From assembly GCA_014529385.2 (NCBI GenBank), contig CM043959.1, forward strand, positions 61,455,753-61,519,752: a DNA stretch of 64,000 bases. Direction: 5' to 3'. The stretch comes from Adiantum capillus-veneris. Taxonomy: Eukaryota; Streptophyta; Polypodiopsida; Polypodiales; Pteridaceae. Positions 32,750-45,892 of the stretch are shown here, piece after piece. Position 1 is the stretch's first letter, and every line of letters begins with the position of its first letter. The notes beneath the pieces are model-generated. The model did no database searches, had not been told where the DNA came from, and saw only the letters and a list, made by a program, of their open reading frames with translations. Position numbers and translations under genes: made by a program.

Positions 32750-34100
32750 ATGGCCTTGTATTATGTTGTTCTAACACTATACAAGCTCAAAAGTTCAAAA
32801 TCTTGTTTCTTGGGCTCAAAAGTAGATAATCATGATTATTTATTTTTCTCTATTTTTTTACTTTTTAGGCTTGTTTTTCCATATAATCACCTTGTTGTGG
32901 TCTCTCGACTAGTTTGGTTGAGTTTGAACAAGATTTGTCCAAGTTATCAATTGTTTACTATCCGCAGACTCTCATGCCAAGAATCTAGCTTAAGTCTCAA
33001 TTTTGTGATCCAAATTTCACCAAATTTGATTTGTGGAGTCTACTTGATATGCTTGACCTTGTGGTTTACTCAAATATGCAAAATTGTCCAATTGTGTAGC
33101 AGAAGTAAATAATCATGATTATTTACTACTGAAATTTTTTTGCAACTTTTTGTCAAAATGTTGACACCCACTGGTTAAGCAACTCAAGTTAAGCTCCCTA
33201 GCCAAGTTTGGATAATTACTTCTGAATTTATCAATAGTTTTCTATCCGCAGACCGACTTTACAAATCTAGCCACAATTTTTACTTAAGAGATCCAAATCT
33301 TACCAAATTTGATATGAGTGCTCAATATAGCATGATAAAACTAGTGGTATGCTTAGTTGGTCAAAAAAGTTAAAACATAGGGTAAAAGTAAATAATCACG
33401 ATTATTTACTTCTGATAAATTTTTGCATATTTTTGGTCATTTGAGCATGTACACATGTTTAACACTTCAATCTAAGCCTCTAAGTCAAGTTTCACTAAAT
33501 TTGAGCAAGATTTATCAAGTCAAACTCAATTTCTAGACAATCACTACAGATTTTTTTATCAATGTTTTGGTCAGTTTGGTGATCCAAATTCTACGAGCCT
33601 TCACAAAACATGTTTGTAATCATGCATGGAGTCTCTGGTATCAACCTTGATCATTTTTTAGATAAAAGTAAATAATCATGATTATTTACTTTTGACCTAA
33701 AATAAACATTTTCAATACTCAATCTTTTTGTGACATGTTTTAAGCCTCTGAGTCAAGTTTCACCAAATTTCAACAAGGTTTATCAAGTGAGACACAATTT
33801 CTCGACAATCAATATAGATTTCAGTTTTTATCAAGTTTTTTGTCTGTTTTGTGATCCAAACTCTATGAGCCTTCACAAAAGATCTTTGTAATCATGCATA
33901 GAGTCTCTCGTATCAACCCTAGTAAGTTTTGAACTAAAAGTAAATAATCGCAATTATTTACTTTTGGCCCAAAATGAACACTTTTTTGAACTTTTTTAGT
34001 GGACAGTCTTTTTATGATCTTTTTTAAGCCTCTGATTCAAGTCAAAACTTAATTTGGCCTAAAATGTCAAAAAAAAGTAAATAATCTGAGTTTTTGCAAA
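32750..34100 (-). repeat. Leader tandem array: about 280-bp units with a 24-bp palindrome
   Basis: Palindromes (AGTAAATAATCA followed by its reverse complement) start at 32821 (two mismatches), 33104 (perfect), 33387 (one), 33667 (perfect), 33939 (two to three), with a half copy at 34076. Spacings are 283, 283, 280, 272 and 137. Flanks are repeats too (TATCCGCAGAC, GAGCCTTCACAAAA, AAGCCTCTGAGTCAAG), so these are true tandem units. The array lies between the primer site (34627) and gag (32411). Confidence 0.9.
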
Positions 34101-34626
34101 CTCTTGAAAATTTATCTCAAATGTATCCTTAAGCTTACCCACTACTTCATACAACTTTATGAGCATAGTCTCCAGTCGGATTCATTGGTTGACAGTTTTT
34201 TGGTGCTGTTTCAAGCTGTAGACCTGAAATTCTGCAACTTCACATAAACAACTCACAGATGATTCCTTTGGAGTGGGCAATGATTTGAGATCTCACTCCG
34301 GATTCTACTTACCCTGCTCCTAGGTCCTACTACACTGGGTTGTGGAAAGTGTCCATAAATACTCGTTTTTTTTTTTTTAATGGTTTTTTGAGCTTTGATC
34401 TAAGACTTGTCTTGTTCATCAATCATTCTCAAAATCCTAATCTAATCCTACTATCCTACAAGGTACTTAGCAAGTACAATCTACTTTCAAGCTACCTCTA
34501 CACACCAAAAGACGACACTCTTAAGCTATACGGTTTTAAATCAAAAGTTTAACTCTAGGTAAACCTAAAGGAAGTTAATGGACAACCACACAAGAAGCTC
34601 CTGTTTCCCAAGTTTAGGTCTATTCG

Positions 34627-34644
34627 TCCCCGACAGCGGCGCCA
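34627..34644 (-). other. Primer-binding site, tRNA-Asp type, minus strand
   Basis: The minus strand reads TGGCGCCGCTGTCGGGGA, one base from the classic plant form. Two bases away, at 34647, the plus strand starts TGTGGGACGG, the LTR edge. Confidence 0.8.
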
Positions 34645-34646
34645 AA

Positions 34647-36997
34647 TGTGGGACGGGTGTATAACTTCACTCCTATCTTATTGCAGACATAGCAAGAACC
34701 ACAAATATAATTGTCAATCCATGGGTCGAAACTGACTCCACTAGTGCATACAAGCTATAAGAGGTTGTCAATCTATTGGAAAACAACAAACAACTCGCAT
34801 TTAATTCAAGTTACACTCAAATGACTGAAATCACCAAAAGCTAGTCGCTCATCGATAAACAAATCACATTTGTTACAGCATCAAATGACATTTAAACGTC
34901 ACAAAACTTGACATGTTTATAAGACCTAAAACACATGCTTATGGTCTCAAATCTCACTTTAGGTCAAGTGCAAAAACCACGATTATTAACAGTAGTGAGT
35001 TTTGACCTAGTCGTTTTCAACCCAGAATACATCTAAATGATTGGCAATGATGCCTCAATACCCCTCCTATACTTATGCCTACCGTCATCCACATACTTAC
35101 CTATTCGAGTGTCCCATACCACTATAATAATCAGTATATGTCATACCCTGATGTATCATGATATCATTGGTCATACTCATCATTCAATAAGCAATTCTCA
35201 TCAATCTCAAGTCCAATTCCATAAATACTGTCGCGACAGGAAAATGTCATATACCAAGTCTAAATATCTGCCAACATAAACCCATTTCTAATCCGAATCC
35301 AAATCCAAATATCCTTCTTTTTGTATACCCACGTAACAAAATCATACCAGTTACAGTGGTGACCAACCATTACAGCATGATTTTGTGATTGGTCCTGCCT
35401 AAATTGGCGGATCTACACCAATAAGACGTGCTGCCTAAACTGGCAAATTTGCATTAATGTTGCCTAAATCGGTGAATCTGGATTTGGTATTATTATTTAA
35501 AAAATGTGAATCTGTAGTTTGTTGTTGTGCTGCCTAGATCGATGAATCTGCACCAGATGAGTATTGACATACTGCTTAAATCAGTGAATCTGTGTGCATG
35601 TGACCAATGTACTAGACAAGACATGAAGGAGAAAAAATATTTACTATGTGTTTGACACCACTGTGCACTATATCAAAGTACTTACAAATTATTGTCCAGG
35701 GTCCCAGAGCACCTTAGCTCATCGGAGTAGCGGCATAGCTTATTGACAAAGCATCTCAATAAAATTTCCAAGACGGTATCCTGTATTGCAAAGTATATAT
35801 ACCATTGGTGGTATATGGGGAGAGGTACAAGTACTACAAGTGGTAATTTTGTGTTAGTAATTTGCAATGAAAGAAAATAATTTCTTGTCGATCTAGAATT
35901 CGATTTAATAGGAGTGTTTGAGTACAGGTTTAAAATGTATAGTGTTGGCACCTTCACTCGACAATCAGAAAGTTAAAATTGAACTTGAACATAAATAAAA
36001 AGTTATACATAACCTTGCTGAAACTGAAATGTGAGACAACTTAGCAAGAAGAAAACCTATGCAGTTCAACTTAATAGCATAGATAAACTTGAGTCACAAA
36101 TAAAGAGAGCGATTCATAAGAAAGAAAAGTTACTAATGAAGCATTTATCAAACGAGAATATTAGAGCAGGGGATTGTGTTATAGAAATTTGAAATACTCT
36201 TGCTAGATATGTATATCCAAATATTCATGCATTATATATATATACACCCTAAAAATACACTTAGTAATTAAAATGATAAAGAATTTATGAAAGCAAAGTC
36301 TGTGTAAGAATGGAGTGCATTGTGGAGAAGTAAATTTTTGTACAAAGGTAAGTAACCCAAGTAAACATTCACCAAAAAAACGCTCGCTTAATGTCAAGTC
36401 CCTAGATTAATGTAGGCCTGCTTGGATCCGATCTCCCATCTCCATGGGAGATATCACATACTACTACATGAGTGCTGCAGTACTTTTCAAGATAGTATTT
36501 AATACATTTGGCATAGCTACTAAGAAGCATTCAAAACTCATAATACAATGCCACTTTCTTGTAGATATCCTCCTATGGAAAATAAGGTCATGGACTAGGA
36601 TTTGAGTTAGTAAGTGATGGGGTTAAAGTTTGAAGCCTCTGTCGGTATCTATGCTCAAAGTGGTAAAATTTCTCCAGTTTTATTTAAACTAGCTAAAATA
36701 GCAAAACATCGGCTAGATTCCAAGATTTCCTTCAAGTAAATCGGCAAAGTTTTACAATTTTTAGTGTGAATACCTAAAGATCTTTGAATTTTGACCTAAA
36801 AAACAAAAGAGGTTTAGGTGTGCCCTTAATTTCTTCAGTTAAAAAAATTGTTTTTTGGCAAGCCGTAACACGATTAACATTGCTATGATTACTTTGATCC
36901 AAAGTTTGATTTCCACCACTGCTCTCTCAAAGTGAATTTCTCGTGAAAAAATGTCGTAGGAACGACTTTCAATGGTCATTTTTGAATGGATACAACA
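34647..36997 (-). mobile_element. LTR of the minus-strand tRNA-Asp-type element, right end unplaced, plus unassigned sequence
   Basis: The left edge (TGTGGGACGG) is set by the primer site. The other LTR edge could not be found, because no second copy lies in the window. A cluster of five 25-base repeats occurs at 35395-35595. There is no convincing gene to 36997. Confidence 0.45.
35395..35595. repeat. Five imperfect copies of a 25-base motif
   Basis: GCTGCCTAAATCGGTGAATC-like phrases recur near 35396, 35431, 35460, 35530 and 35572. Confidence 0.75.
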
Positions 36998-38498
36998 TGT
37001 AATGGAATTTGCCTATTCAATTTGAGAGTAGCGGAATTTAATGAGAGTACTTTCAAGAAATGATTTTGTGAGCATAGCGGGTAGACATAATTGAAGATAG
37101 CAACATAATTATAGCAATTATTTAACTTGGCATGGACAATACTTTTGCAAGAGAGAGAATTTAGAGAACATGACAACAGTTGAGGACCGGATTAATGTGG
37201 AGTCGGTCCCCCCTCCAATAGGCATTTGTATCATGATTTCACCCATAAAGAGAGACTTGTTACAATACATTCTTTGTGTTCCTTGTGACCTAGGTGAAGC
37301 AATGAAGATGGAAAGCTTCATGCATCACCATCGTAGCATAACCTAAACTTGAAGAAAGCTTTAACTATACCAAGCCTGAGTCCCAAGACCTCAAACACCT
37401 TCAAAGGTGGAGAGAGCTAGCAGGGAATGAGGGTAGGGAAGAGGAAGAAGAAACATTTCATACGAGAAAGAGCTAGTTCCTCACTTATCATAACTCTTGT
37501 GCTAGCATACATAATAGCATAGTAATGAAGAATAAATAGATAGCAATCTCAAGCATTGAAGCATGGCTCTTGGATGGATTTGCACTCCATAGCCAAGAGT
37601 GTTGGTGTAGGCTCTCAACCTCTACTTGCTTGGAGAAGGAGAGGGAGCTCTTGCACTTTGCATAGTACACAATGAGAGTGTTTGTGAGTGTGTGTGTGTG
37701 TGTGAGTATACCCCCTAAGCACCCCCCTAGCTTGCTTGGGTCGACCCCCCCTTGTAGCTCATGCTTGAAGCTCATTGGACCCCTCCAGGCCTAGCCAATC
37801 ACAAGCAGGAGCTATTACAAGCAACATGGGTAGCCTTGGGACAAGTGTCCCCCTTTCCCCTTTGAGAGAGAGGACTTGATAAATGAAAAATCAATTAATT
37901 AAATATCCTAAATTATCATTGGACCCCTTGGGTGGCCAACCAATAGGCTTCAGGCACACCATGAGGGCAACATGGGAAGGAACTTGACAAGTGTCCTTGC
38001 TGCCTCTTCAAGCTGGGGATTCCCTTGTGTGTGTGTGTGTGTGTGTTCTGTCTCATCCCCCCCCCCCCCCTTGTAGGCTCGCCCCCCTCCTTGTAGGGAT
38101 ATTTTTGACTTTGGATGAGCAAGCCCCTTAGTCATCAAGCATGACTAAGCACTTGAAGTAGGGGGTGTTCCCACAAGCATCTCAGGCAAGCTTCTCAAGG
38201 AACCTCAAGAACCTTAATCATGCACCAAGTCAAGCACCTCAATCATGGAGCCAATCAAGCACCTCAAGCACGACAAGCACCTCGAGCTTGGGCCAGGTTC
38301 GCACCTCAAGCTCAGCCCTAGCTTACCTAAGGTCAAAGGACTTTTACACACATTATTGTAGGTCTTCAATGAAGCTAACCCTAAGGTCTTATGCTCCATT
38401 GGTTAGCCTTGCTCTTGATAGACCATCTCCCATTTGGGCCCCTTTACTATTGGCCCCGTGTTGAGATAGATCTATAAGCACATATCTATATCTTAACA
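36998..38498 (-). repeat. 3' LTR of the chromovirus
   Basis: Plus-strand edges are TGTAATGG...CTTAACA. Contains a short GT tract (38031-38046), a run of C (38058-38070) and many AAGCACCTCA-like phrases (38200-38290). A polypurine tract is on the minus strand next to it (38499-38521, GGGAGAATAAATGGGAA). Confidence 0.85.
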
Positions 38499-38944
38499 CT
38501 TGTTCCCATTTATTCTCCCACATTAAGTGATCAATTTAATATGAGAAAATCATTTGGGTTGGTTAGATATTAGATTTTATGACATTATCTCTCTCTTGAA
38601 ATCATAGTCGTCCTCGACTATAAGGTAGAAGAGATAAAGCTTTAGTCATTAGTCAATCGTACTTAGCGGGTAGAGGATCCCTTTTTTACCCTACGACATC
38701 TTTCCAAAATGGATGACTAATCCATTTGGTGCTTGGGATACATAGTTGCCGCAAGCATGTCTACTCTTTAGTCCATTTCATTCTCCCAAAGTAGAGTGAC
38801 AAATTTTACTTGGTGTTTGAGAGACGTCGTCATCACAAAAATGATTGTAAGCATGCATACTGGTTAAATTTGTGCACAATTAAAAAGAGGATTAGTCTTA
38901 TAAGACAAAAACATGAGTCATTTAAAAGAGAGTTGTACATTTGC
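38499..38944 (-). other. 3' untranslated part of the chromovirus
   Basis: It lies between the pol stop and the LTR and includes the polypurine tract. The same sequence follows the right LTR at 58373-58818. Confidence 0.75.
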
Positions 38945-39415
38945 TTACTCTAATGTAGCATTGTAAGCATTGACAAGGTTCATACTATCCTTAAGTTGTA
39001 CTCCTTGCATCCATTTATCATCTCCAAAAGGATAATTTTTGAACTTAATAAGATACCGTCGGATTATCTTACCATGTCGTAGTACCTTGTCTTCATGCCG
39101 AAGGACAGCTTCGGGTTGTAGCACCTCTTCTTGGTCTTCAACTTCGGGAGGGTCTTCAATAATTGGTTCAGTTGGTGGCTCTCCTTTATAGGGCTTAAGT
39201 AGGCTTCCATGAAAGGCATTGTGTATAAGCCAATGGCTGGGCAACTTGAGTTTATAATCCGTCTCATTGATGGGCTTCAAGATTTGGAAAGGACCACAGT
39301 ATCTTTTTGCTAGTTTAGCATAATACTTTTGATGGCCCGTAGGATTTTTGCCCATCGTTTTCCTTAATCGAGCCTTAGGAAACTTGAGTAAGACCCAATC
39401 ATTTTCTTTGAACAT
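38945..39415 (-). pseudogene. Integrase C-terminus and chromodomain
   Basis: This frame holds the integrase tail (NDWVLLKFPKARL, KRYCGPFQILKPI, HNAFHGSLLKPY), an acidic linker (EDPPEVEDQEEVLQPEAVL) and a chromodomain (KIIRRYLIKFKNYPFGDDKW). The chromodomain places the element among chromoviruses, where it guides integration toward marked chromatin. In the third position of the usual aromatic cage W appears (DDKW). The frame is separated from the upstream integrase by a frameshift at about 39415. Confidence 0.88.
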
Positions 39416-39821
39416 TAAGGCTCTTCTGTGCTTATCAGCAGCACTTTTTGCCTTTGTTGAGAGATGGCTATAGCCTCCCTAATCTTTTGAAAAGATTCTT
39501 GTAGGTCACGGCTATACTCATCAGTGGCGAAGATCTTCCCATGTACTTTGAGTATCAAGGGACTTTTAGGTCTTCCCTCTATGATCTCGAAAGGTGCTTT
39601 CCCCGTAGAAGCATGTACAATATTATTGTAGGCATACTCTACTAGAGGTAAATACTTTTCCCATTGTGAGCGTTGATGTACTTCGGTAACATAAGTCTTG
39701 AGTAGATCGAGTATCGTAAGATTGGCTATCTCACTTTGGCCATCCGTTTGTGGGTGATAGGCCAAAGAGAAATTCAATCTTGTTCCTAGATTTTCAAAGA
39801 GACCTTTCTAGAAATTACTGG
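39415..39821 (-). pseudogene. Integrase core, second half
   Basis: Reads AYHPQTDGQSEIANLTIL, with the catalytic Glu in QSE, then EYAYNNIVHASTGKAPFEI. In front of it, the same strand reads SDRDPRMT (second catalytic Asp) near 39830-39850, out of frame with the first half, and then hits a TAG (about 39810). Confidence 0.85.
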
Positions 39822-40592
39822 TCATTCTAGGATCTCTATCTGACACGATGGAGTGGGTAATCCATGGTGCTTGAAAATCTGAGATATGAAGAGAGTTGCC
39901 ATTTGATGTGCCTTAATAGTCTTTTTGACAGGAATAAAATGTGCTTGCTTGCTAAACCTGTCGACTATTGTCCATATTCCTATATTCCCATGGATAGACT
40001 TGGGTAATCCAAAGATGAAATCCATGGATATACTCTCCCATGGTGAATTTGGAATAGGCAATGGCTGGAGTAATCCAGGTGGCTTCCCTCTATCATACTT
40101 GGTCTTTTGGCATACTACACATTTTGAAACATACTCTTGTATGTCCACTTTCATGGTAGGCCAATAGAAATACGTCTCTACTCCTCGGAGAGTAGGTTGA
40201 ATACCTCTATGCCCTGCATATGGAGGAGCATGGGATTCATACATAACCTTCTCACGAAGGGAATGGGTAACACATAGCCTATTGCCGTGGAGAAGATAAC
40301 CATCCTGCAAGGTGAAAGGTTCCTCTTTCTTCCCCAAAGCAAGGGATGACATTATGTCTCTAAAGTCAGGGTCAGTAGCATACTCATCTATCATAGAGGA
40401 TAGATCATTGTGAGTAGCTATAGACACCGCATTAACTTTTGGTCGTCGTGAAAGTGCATCAGCAACTTGATTGTGCTTACCAGCTATGTGAGCAATATGG
40501 AAATTAAATTGCGAAAGAAAATTTACCCACCTCATTTGTTTGTCGGGAAGTTTGGTTTGCGTCATGAAATACTTGAGACTTTGGTGGTCGGT
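39822..40592 (-). pseudogene. RNase H tail and integrase first half
   Basis: Begins just after an in-frame TGA with TDHQSLKYFMTQ, and carries the end of RNase H (GKHNQVADALSRR). It then carries the integrase zinc domain (HAPPYAGH ... CVVCQ) and the first catalytic Asp (MDFIFGLPKS). It goes out of frame near 39845, before the second Asp. Confidence 0.88.
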
Positions 40593-43125
40593 TCATAGGA
40601 TAAATGGAGTCCCCAATAGGTAGTGCTTCCATGTATCTAGGGCATGTAGAACAGCTAAAAGCTCTTTCTCATAAATTCCCAAGACTCGTTCATCACTATT
40701 GAGCCTTCGGCTCTCATATGCTATGGCATGCCCTTCTTGAAGCAAAACCGCTCCAAGGCAATCACCACAAGCATCACATTGGACCTCAAATGGTTTTGAG
40801 AGATCCGAAAGCACGAGGACTAGTTGGGAAGTAAGCTTCTCTTTGAGTTTTTCAAAAGTATTTTGCTCCTTAGCAGTCCATACAAACTTAACGTTCTTCT
40901 TTGTTAAGTCGTGTAGTGGTCCTTCTACTTGAGATAATTTTGCTATGAAGCGTCTATAGTATGCACACATACCAATAAAGCTTCTTAGCTCATGTAGATT
41001 CCTTGGGTTAGACCATGATTTTATTACCTCTAACTTTGATGGATCCATACGAATACCATCGTGAGAGATAATATGACCTAGATATTGAATCTCTTGAAGG
41101 AAGAATTCACTTTTCTTTTGGTTGAGAAAAAGTTTGTTTTCCCTCAAGGCTTGAAAAATCACTTGGAGATGTTGCTTATGTTCCTTCAAATACTTGTAGT
41201 AGATGATGATATCATCAAAGAACACTCTAGTGAATTTACGATATGGTCTAAAAATTTTCTCCATGAGACGATTGAAAGTAGCTGGTGCATTAGTCAAGCC
41301 AAAAGGCATGACTAGATATTCATAAAGACCAAATGTTGTGCGAAACGCGGTCTTTAGGATATCTTCATCCACTATCCTTATTTGATGACAGACACTCTTA
41401 AGGTCAATCCTACTGAAGTAGGTAGAGCCTTGTAGCTTATCAAACAGATCTTCTACTCGAGGCATGGGAAATCTGTTTTTGATAGTGATATGGTTTAGTG
41501 CTCGATAGTCCACACACATATGGTATGTACCATCTTTCTTTTGCACTAAAAGGACTGGAGAACAAAAGGGACAGGAACTAGGCCTCACCATCCCTTTGTC
41601 TACCAATTCCTGTACTTGCCTCATAATCTCCTCTTGTTGAGCTTGTGAGAATCGATAAGGAGGTTTGTTAGGCGGTGAGCTTCCTGGAAGGAGCTCAATA
41701 CGATGGTCATCATCCCCTCGTTTTGGAGGTAGCTCCATAGGGATATCATCGATGAACACATCTTGGAATCCTTTTAGAAAAGTAGACAAGTCTAACTCTT
41801 CTTGATTCCTATCATTTTCATTTGATGAAACATTATTAGCTTTTAGAGACTCTTTGACATAAATCATGTATGCAAAAACTGAGCTCTTCATTGATTTATC
41901 AAAAGAAAGAGGATTTACAAGTGGAATAGTGTGACCACTCTCACTAGCATCTATATACATGTTCTTTCTCCTGTAGGTGAAGTAAATTCTCCTTTCAGGG
42001 AACTTCATGTTGGCAGCCATGCGATCAAACCATGGTGCCCCTAGGATAACATCCTGATGTTGGAGAGGAGAGATGAAGAAGTCTTCTTTGTCGACATAGC
42101 TTTGGACATGAAGCCTCAACTTCCCAATCAAGGGAGTAACGGAGGCTTGTTGTCCCTTGAAAGCTGCATCAACTGTTACTATATCTCCCATCTCAAAAGC
42201 TTGAATGCCCAACTTGGTGGCCAACTCTATTGATATGAAGTTGAGAGTAGAGCTAGGGTCAAATAAGATGAAGGCATCATGCTCTCTTACCTTTCCCCAA
42301 GCATAGGAGAGTGATGATCCTTTGCAATGAGCATCCTCTTTTGGAGCTTCGATGGTGGAAGCCCTAGGAGTCTCATTGCGAGTATTCTTCTTGGGGCAAG
42401 AACGATAGCCATGTCCTTGCTCCCCACACTTGAAACATTTATGGTCCTTGCGAAAAGCTTCAAGCTCTTCAGGAGAGAGTTTGTTTTTACCTTTGTAAAC
42501 TCCCTTCTCCTTGGACCGATTGTTGTTGTTGTTATTGTTGTTGTTGGAAGTGCCTTGGGAATTATTTTGTGCATTGGATTTTCCCTTTGCATCATTTTTA
42601 TCTTTGTTTTCCATGGGCTTGACATTAAATCTAGCCCCTTGATGGAAATTGATGCGTGAAGCAACCATGGTGTGATGGATTACTTCGATAATAGTACCAG
42701 GCCGTTGAGAGTTGATGTATTCGGCCATCTCTTCAGGTAATCCTGCACAGAATTGGTGTCTTTGCTCGGCAAAGTCTATCTTTGGAAAGACAATAGCTTT
42801 GAGATGTAAATCCCAAAACTTGTCTACATACTTGTTGATGGACTCATGAGAGAGAAGCTTCAAGCCGCGCCATTCGGTAAGAACTTTATCTTTGATATCG
42901 CTTGGAAGAAATTGCTTCATGATGGAAACTCGTAGAGTTTTCCATGTCTTTGGGGCTTCTCCATTGCCACGAAGGCTAGCCCACCATTGACGAGCTGATT
43001 TCTGGAAGTGCATAGCTACATGGCGTAGCTTGGAGGACTCTGTGAAGCCCTCGTCCCCAAAGGCCGCATCAAATTGCTGGATGAAGGCCAACACTTTGTC
43101 GGTAGCACCAAAGGTGCCATCGTAG
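40593..43125 (-). pseudogene. Chromovirus gag (C-part), protease, reverse transcriptase and RNase H
   Basis: One open frame of about 840 codons. Order: gag capsid (FFIQQF-like start, ARQWWASLRGNG, MKQFLPSDI), an Asn run, a zinc knuckle CFKCGEQGHGYRSC, then a protease whose loop reads FDPSSTLNFIS. The normal D-S-G is replaced by D-P-S, so the protease is probably inactive. RT follows (KKDGTYHMCVDYRALN, FSRIDLKS, MPFGLTNAPATF, FFDDIIIY with both catalytic Asp, GHIIS), then RNase H (QCDACGDCLGAVLLQ, YEKELLAVLHAL). The frame ends at a TGA inside the RNase H/tether region. The upstream end is open to 43125, where the Tat-type LTR begins. The rest of gag is at 55797-56408. Confidence 0.9.
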
Positions 43126-45490
43126 TGATAGCCATTTTTCGGCTCTCTATAATTGCCATAGTGAGTTATCTCACCCTATCAAATCACTCAAACACTGTGG
43201 TTACCCTCACCCTTTCACTGTATATAGATGCGTGTGAGTTAGAGGACTTTTCCCATATCTCCTTACTGAAATAAAAAACCCTCAATTAGCTAGTCATTGG
43301 GCTAGTTGAGCCAAAAAAATATAAAATATAAAAAATATAAGTATATTATGGCCCATGCGTATGTAAATATTTCCTTGTATATTGGGCCTAAATAAAAGAT
43401 TTTTTCATAATTATTTTGGTATTTATTTAAATATTTCTACCTAGGTGTGTGATATTTATGCTCTGTACATTGCCTCACCATTACCATAATTTTTCTTACC
43501 ATTTTTCATACTCTTTATTCCATATAGAAATATTTTCATGTAAGCTTCTCTTATATTTGGTGTAACTCCACCCCAACAAAAATCCAAAAAAACTAATTTT
43601 ATTTATGTGTATATTTTTTCACTATTGTGATTTTTCCCTTCCTACATCTACTTTGTTTTATTTCTAAAAAATTAGAACACCAAAAATATTTATATTTTTA
43701 TGGTAGCCCCATAATGAGAGAGATTTCTTTTGACCCCTTTATATTTTTTCCACTTATATTATTTATATTTGACATGTACATATTTTTTAGACCCCTCAAT
43801 ATTTGATTTTCTTAGTTGTACTATTCAATTATAGACCTACCAAATAAGGTCAAGGGTAGGTGGCATGCATACATGCACTATATGGAGGGCTCACTCTTGG
43901 AGGTATTCAAAAGAATCATCCAAAGAAGGACCCCACAAGGACCTTGTGCAGTGGAAAAAAATGGTCGGTTTTGCTGAATTTTTAAAATTCACTTGCTCTC
44001 CGAATTTGAAAAGGTGATACAAACAAAAGTTGTAGCTCGTGGGCTGAACTTTTGCCTCAAAATTTTTTATAATTTTTTGAGCTACGAGCTGTGAGCTATG
44101 ATTTTATTAGTGGACCCCATTTTTCCCATGCTATGCAGCCACACTCTCTCTTCCACTTTATCATTTTCCTTTTTCACACACACTTCTCCACTCATCATCC
44201 CCACCTCTCTCACCACTCCTCTCTGCACCCTACTCACCTTCTCCTCAACCTTGAAGAATAAGAGAAACCATGGTGAACTCATACCTCCCACACACAATTC
44301 CATTCCAAAATTGACCACCTAATCTCATTTTTCCTCCTCCAAATTACCCATATCTATCAAAAAAACCACAAAATTCAGCCTCTTCTCTTAAAAGACAGCA
44401 TCATGGTGGTTGATTACTCAACTTCAATTACCTTGTCTCTCAAGGAAATTCAAGAGTGGAGAAAAAATGTACCGTCAAAGCTAGTGGACCGTCAACAAGC
44501 GTCAAAATTGGCCCTACTCAAGACACTTGGAGCATCAACCTTGTAAGAAATCCACCTTTTCTTACCTCTTAAGAGTTTTTCTTCCTTATTTGTATCCTAC
44601 ATGGATACTCCCATTGTAAATATCCAATTCCATTTGTAAATTAATACTAACTCTACTAACACTAACCCACTATGAAAAGTCCTATCACCTCCATTTCTCT
44701 CCTCTCTCTTTCCCCACCAACTTCTTGATAATTCCAAGCAAAAGAAATTAGATAAATTGCTGAAAATCTAACCCAACCATGGTTAGAGGAGTAACCCTAG
44801 CCTTCAAAATTGCTATAAAAGGAGGGTGTAGCTAGCACAAAAAAGGGGAGAGAAGAAAGAGCACTATGCTATAGCTTGAGAAGCCAAGCTCAACCTCTTG
44901 AGAAGGAGCTCTTGAGTGGAATCTCATTGGCATTAGGCATATGTATGTGTTGTATTAGGGGTGATTAGCAAGGGAACTCTATGCCATTGTAAGAGAGAGT
45001 GATCATTAAATTGAGAGTAGGAAATCTATCATTTCTCCTACTAGTGTAAGCCCAATATTTGCTGAATCAAGGAGGGTGAATTTGGACTAAGCATGGATAC
45101 CTTGTCTCCCTTCCAACGTGAATTCATGGACAATAATGATCTGTAAGTGTCTTGGTATTTTATTTAAGTTCTTGATAGCTTGTCTCCGGGTATTGTTATC
45201 AATTTAGCCATAAATCCCACATACTGTAAGAGTGCGACAGGGTGGAGAGGACTCCCCTGGCCTTAAGACAGTGATTGGGGTGGCCTTTTTCTTGTGATGT
45301 GTTGTGGTGTAATTTACTCAGGCTATGTTGAACAAATACTAATCTCACTTTGATTTGTCATGACAGATTTGTAAGAAGGCATTAGTGCAACAAGCACCCC
45401 CTTCCCCCTTCTCTCTCTTTCTTACATATATATATTTATGTTTGCTTGATCATTAACGATACACTTCAAAGCAGCCCGAGCACCATCTCT

Positions 45491-45554
<64 letters not shown>

Positions 45555-45813
45555 TTTTAGTGTGTGAGAGTGTTCCATTGGTGTTAGGGTTAGTGTAAAT
45601 TCCTTGCTTGTTTGTGGGTTGCTCTAACGATTCTCCTCTTTTGCGTCCTAGTTCGCTCTTAAACTAGGTGGTGCCCCTTGTGTAGTTGGGATGTGGCTGT
45701 GGGTTTGTTTTTTTGGTTTGTGTTGTGTTGTGCCCCAGCCCCATTGAGCAGCACGGGAGCCTTGAAGGGTGTCTAGAGGTTGCTCTTCTTGTTGCCCGCC
45801 CCGGACCGCTTCA
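43126..45813 (+). repeat. 5' LTR of the Tat-type element
   Basis: TGATAGCC...CGCTTCA. TATAAAA at 44814-44820 and a (CT)n tract at 45495-45551. It lacks a 19-base piece present in the 3' LTR near 53404. Confidence 0.93.
44814..44820 (+). promoter_or_regulatory. TATA box of the Tat-type 5' LTR
   Basis: TATAAAAGGAGG, about 1 kb before the LTR end; the same box is at 54410-54416 in the 3' LTR. Confidence 0.65.
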
Positions 45814-45816
45814 AAT

Positions 45817-45834
45817 TGGTGCCCCCACTGAGGA
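45817..45834 (+). other. Primer-binding-like site of the Tat-type element
   Basis: TGGTGCCCCCACTGAGGA, 3 bases after the LTR. The tRNA is not assigned. Confidence 0.7.
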
Positions 45835-45892
45835 AAACAACTCGTGTATGTTTTTGTGTAGGATCAACTTTTAGCATAGTCAAGTAGTTTGC

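Noticed and set aside
35395-35595. Cluster of short repeats considered as a CRISPR array
   Set aside because: Repeats are imperfect, spacing is irregular, and the window is a plant nuclear genome.
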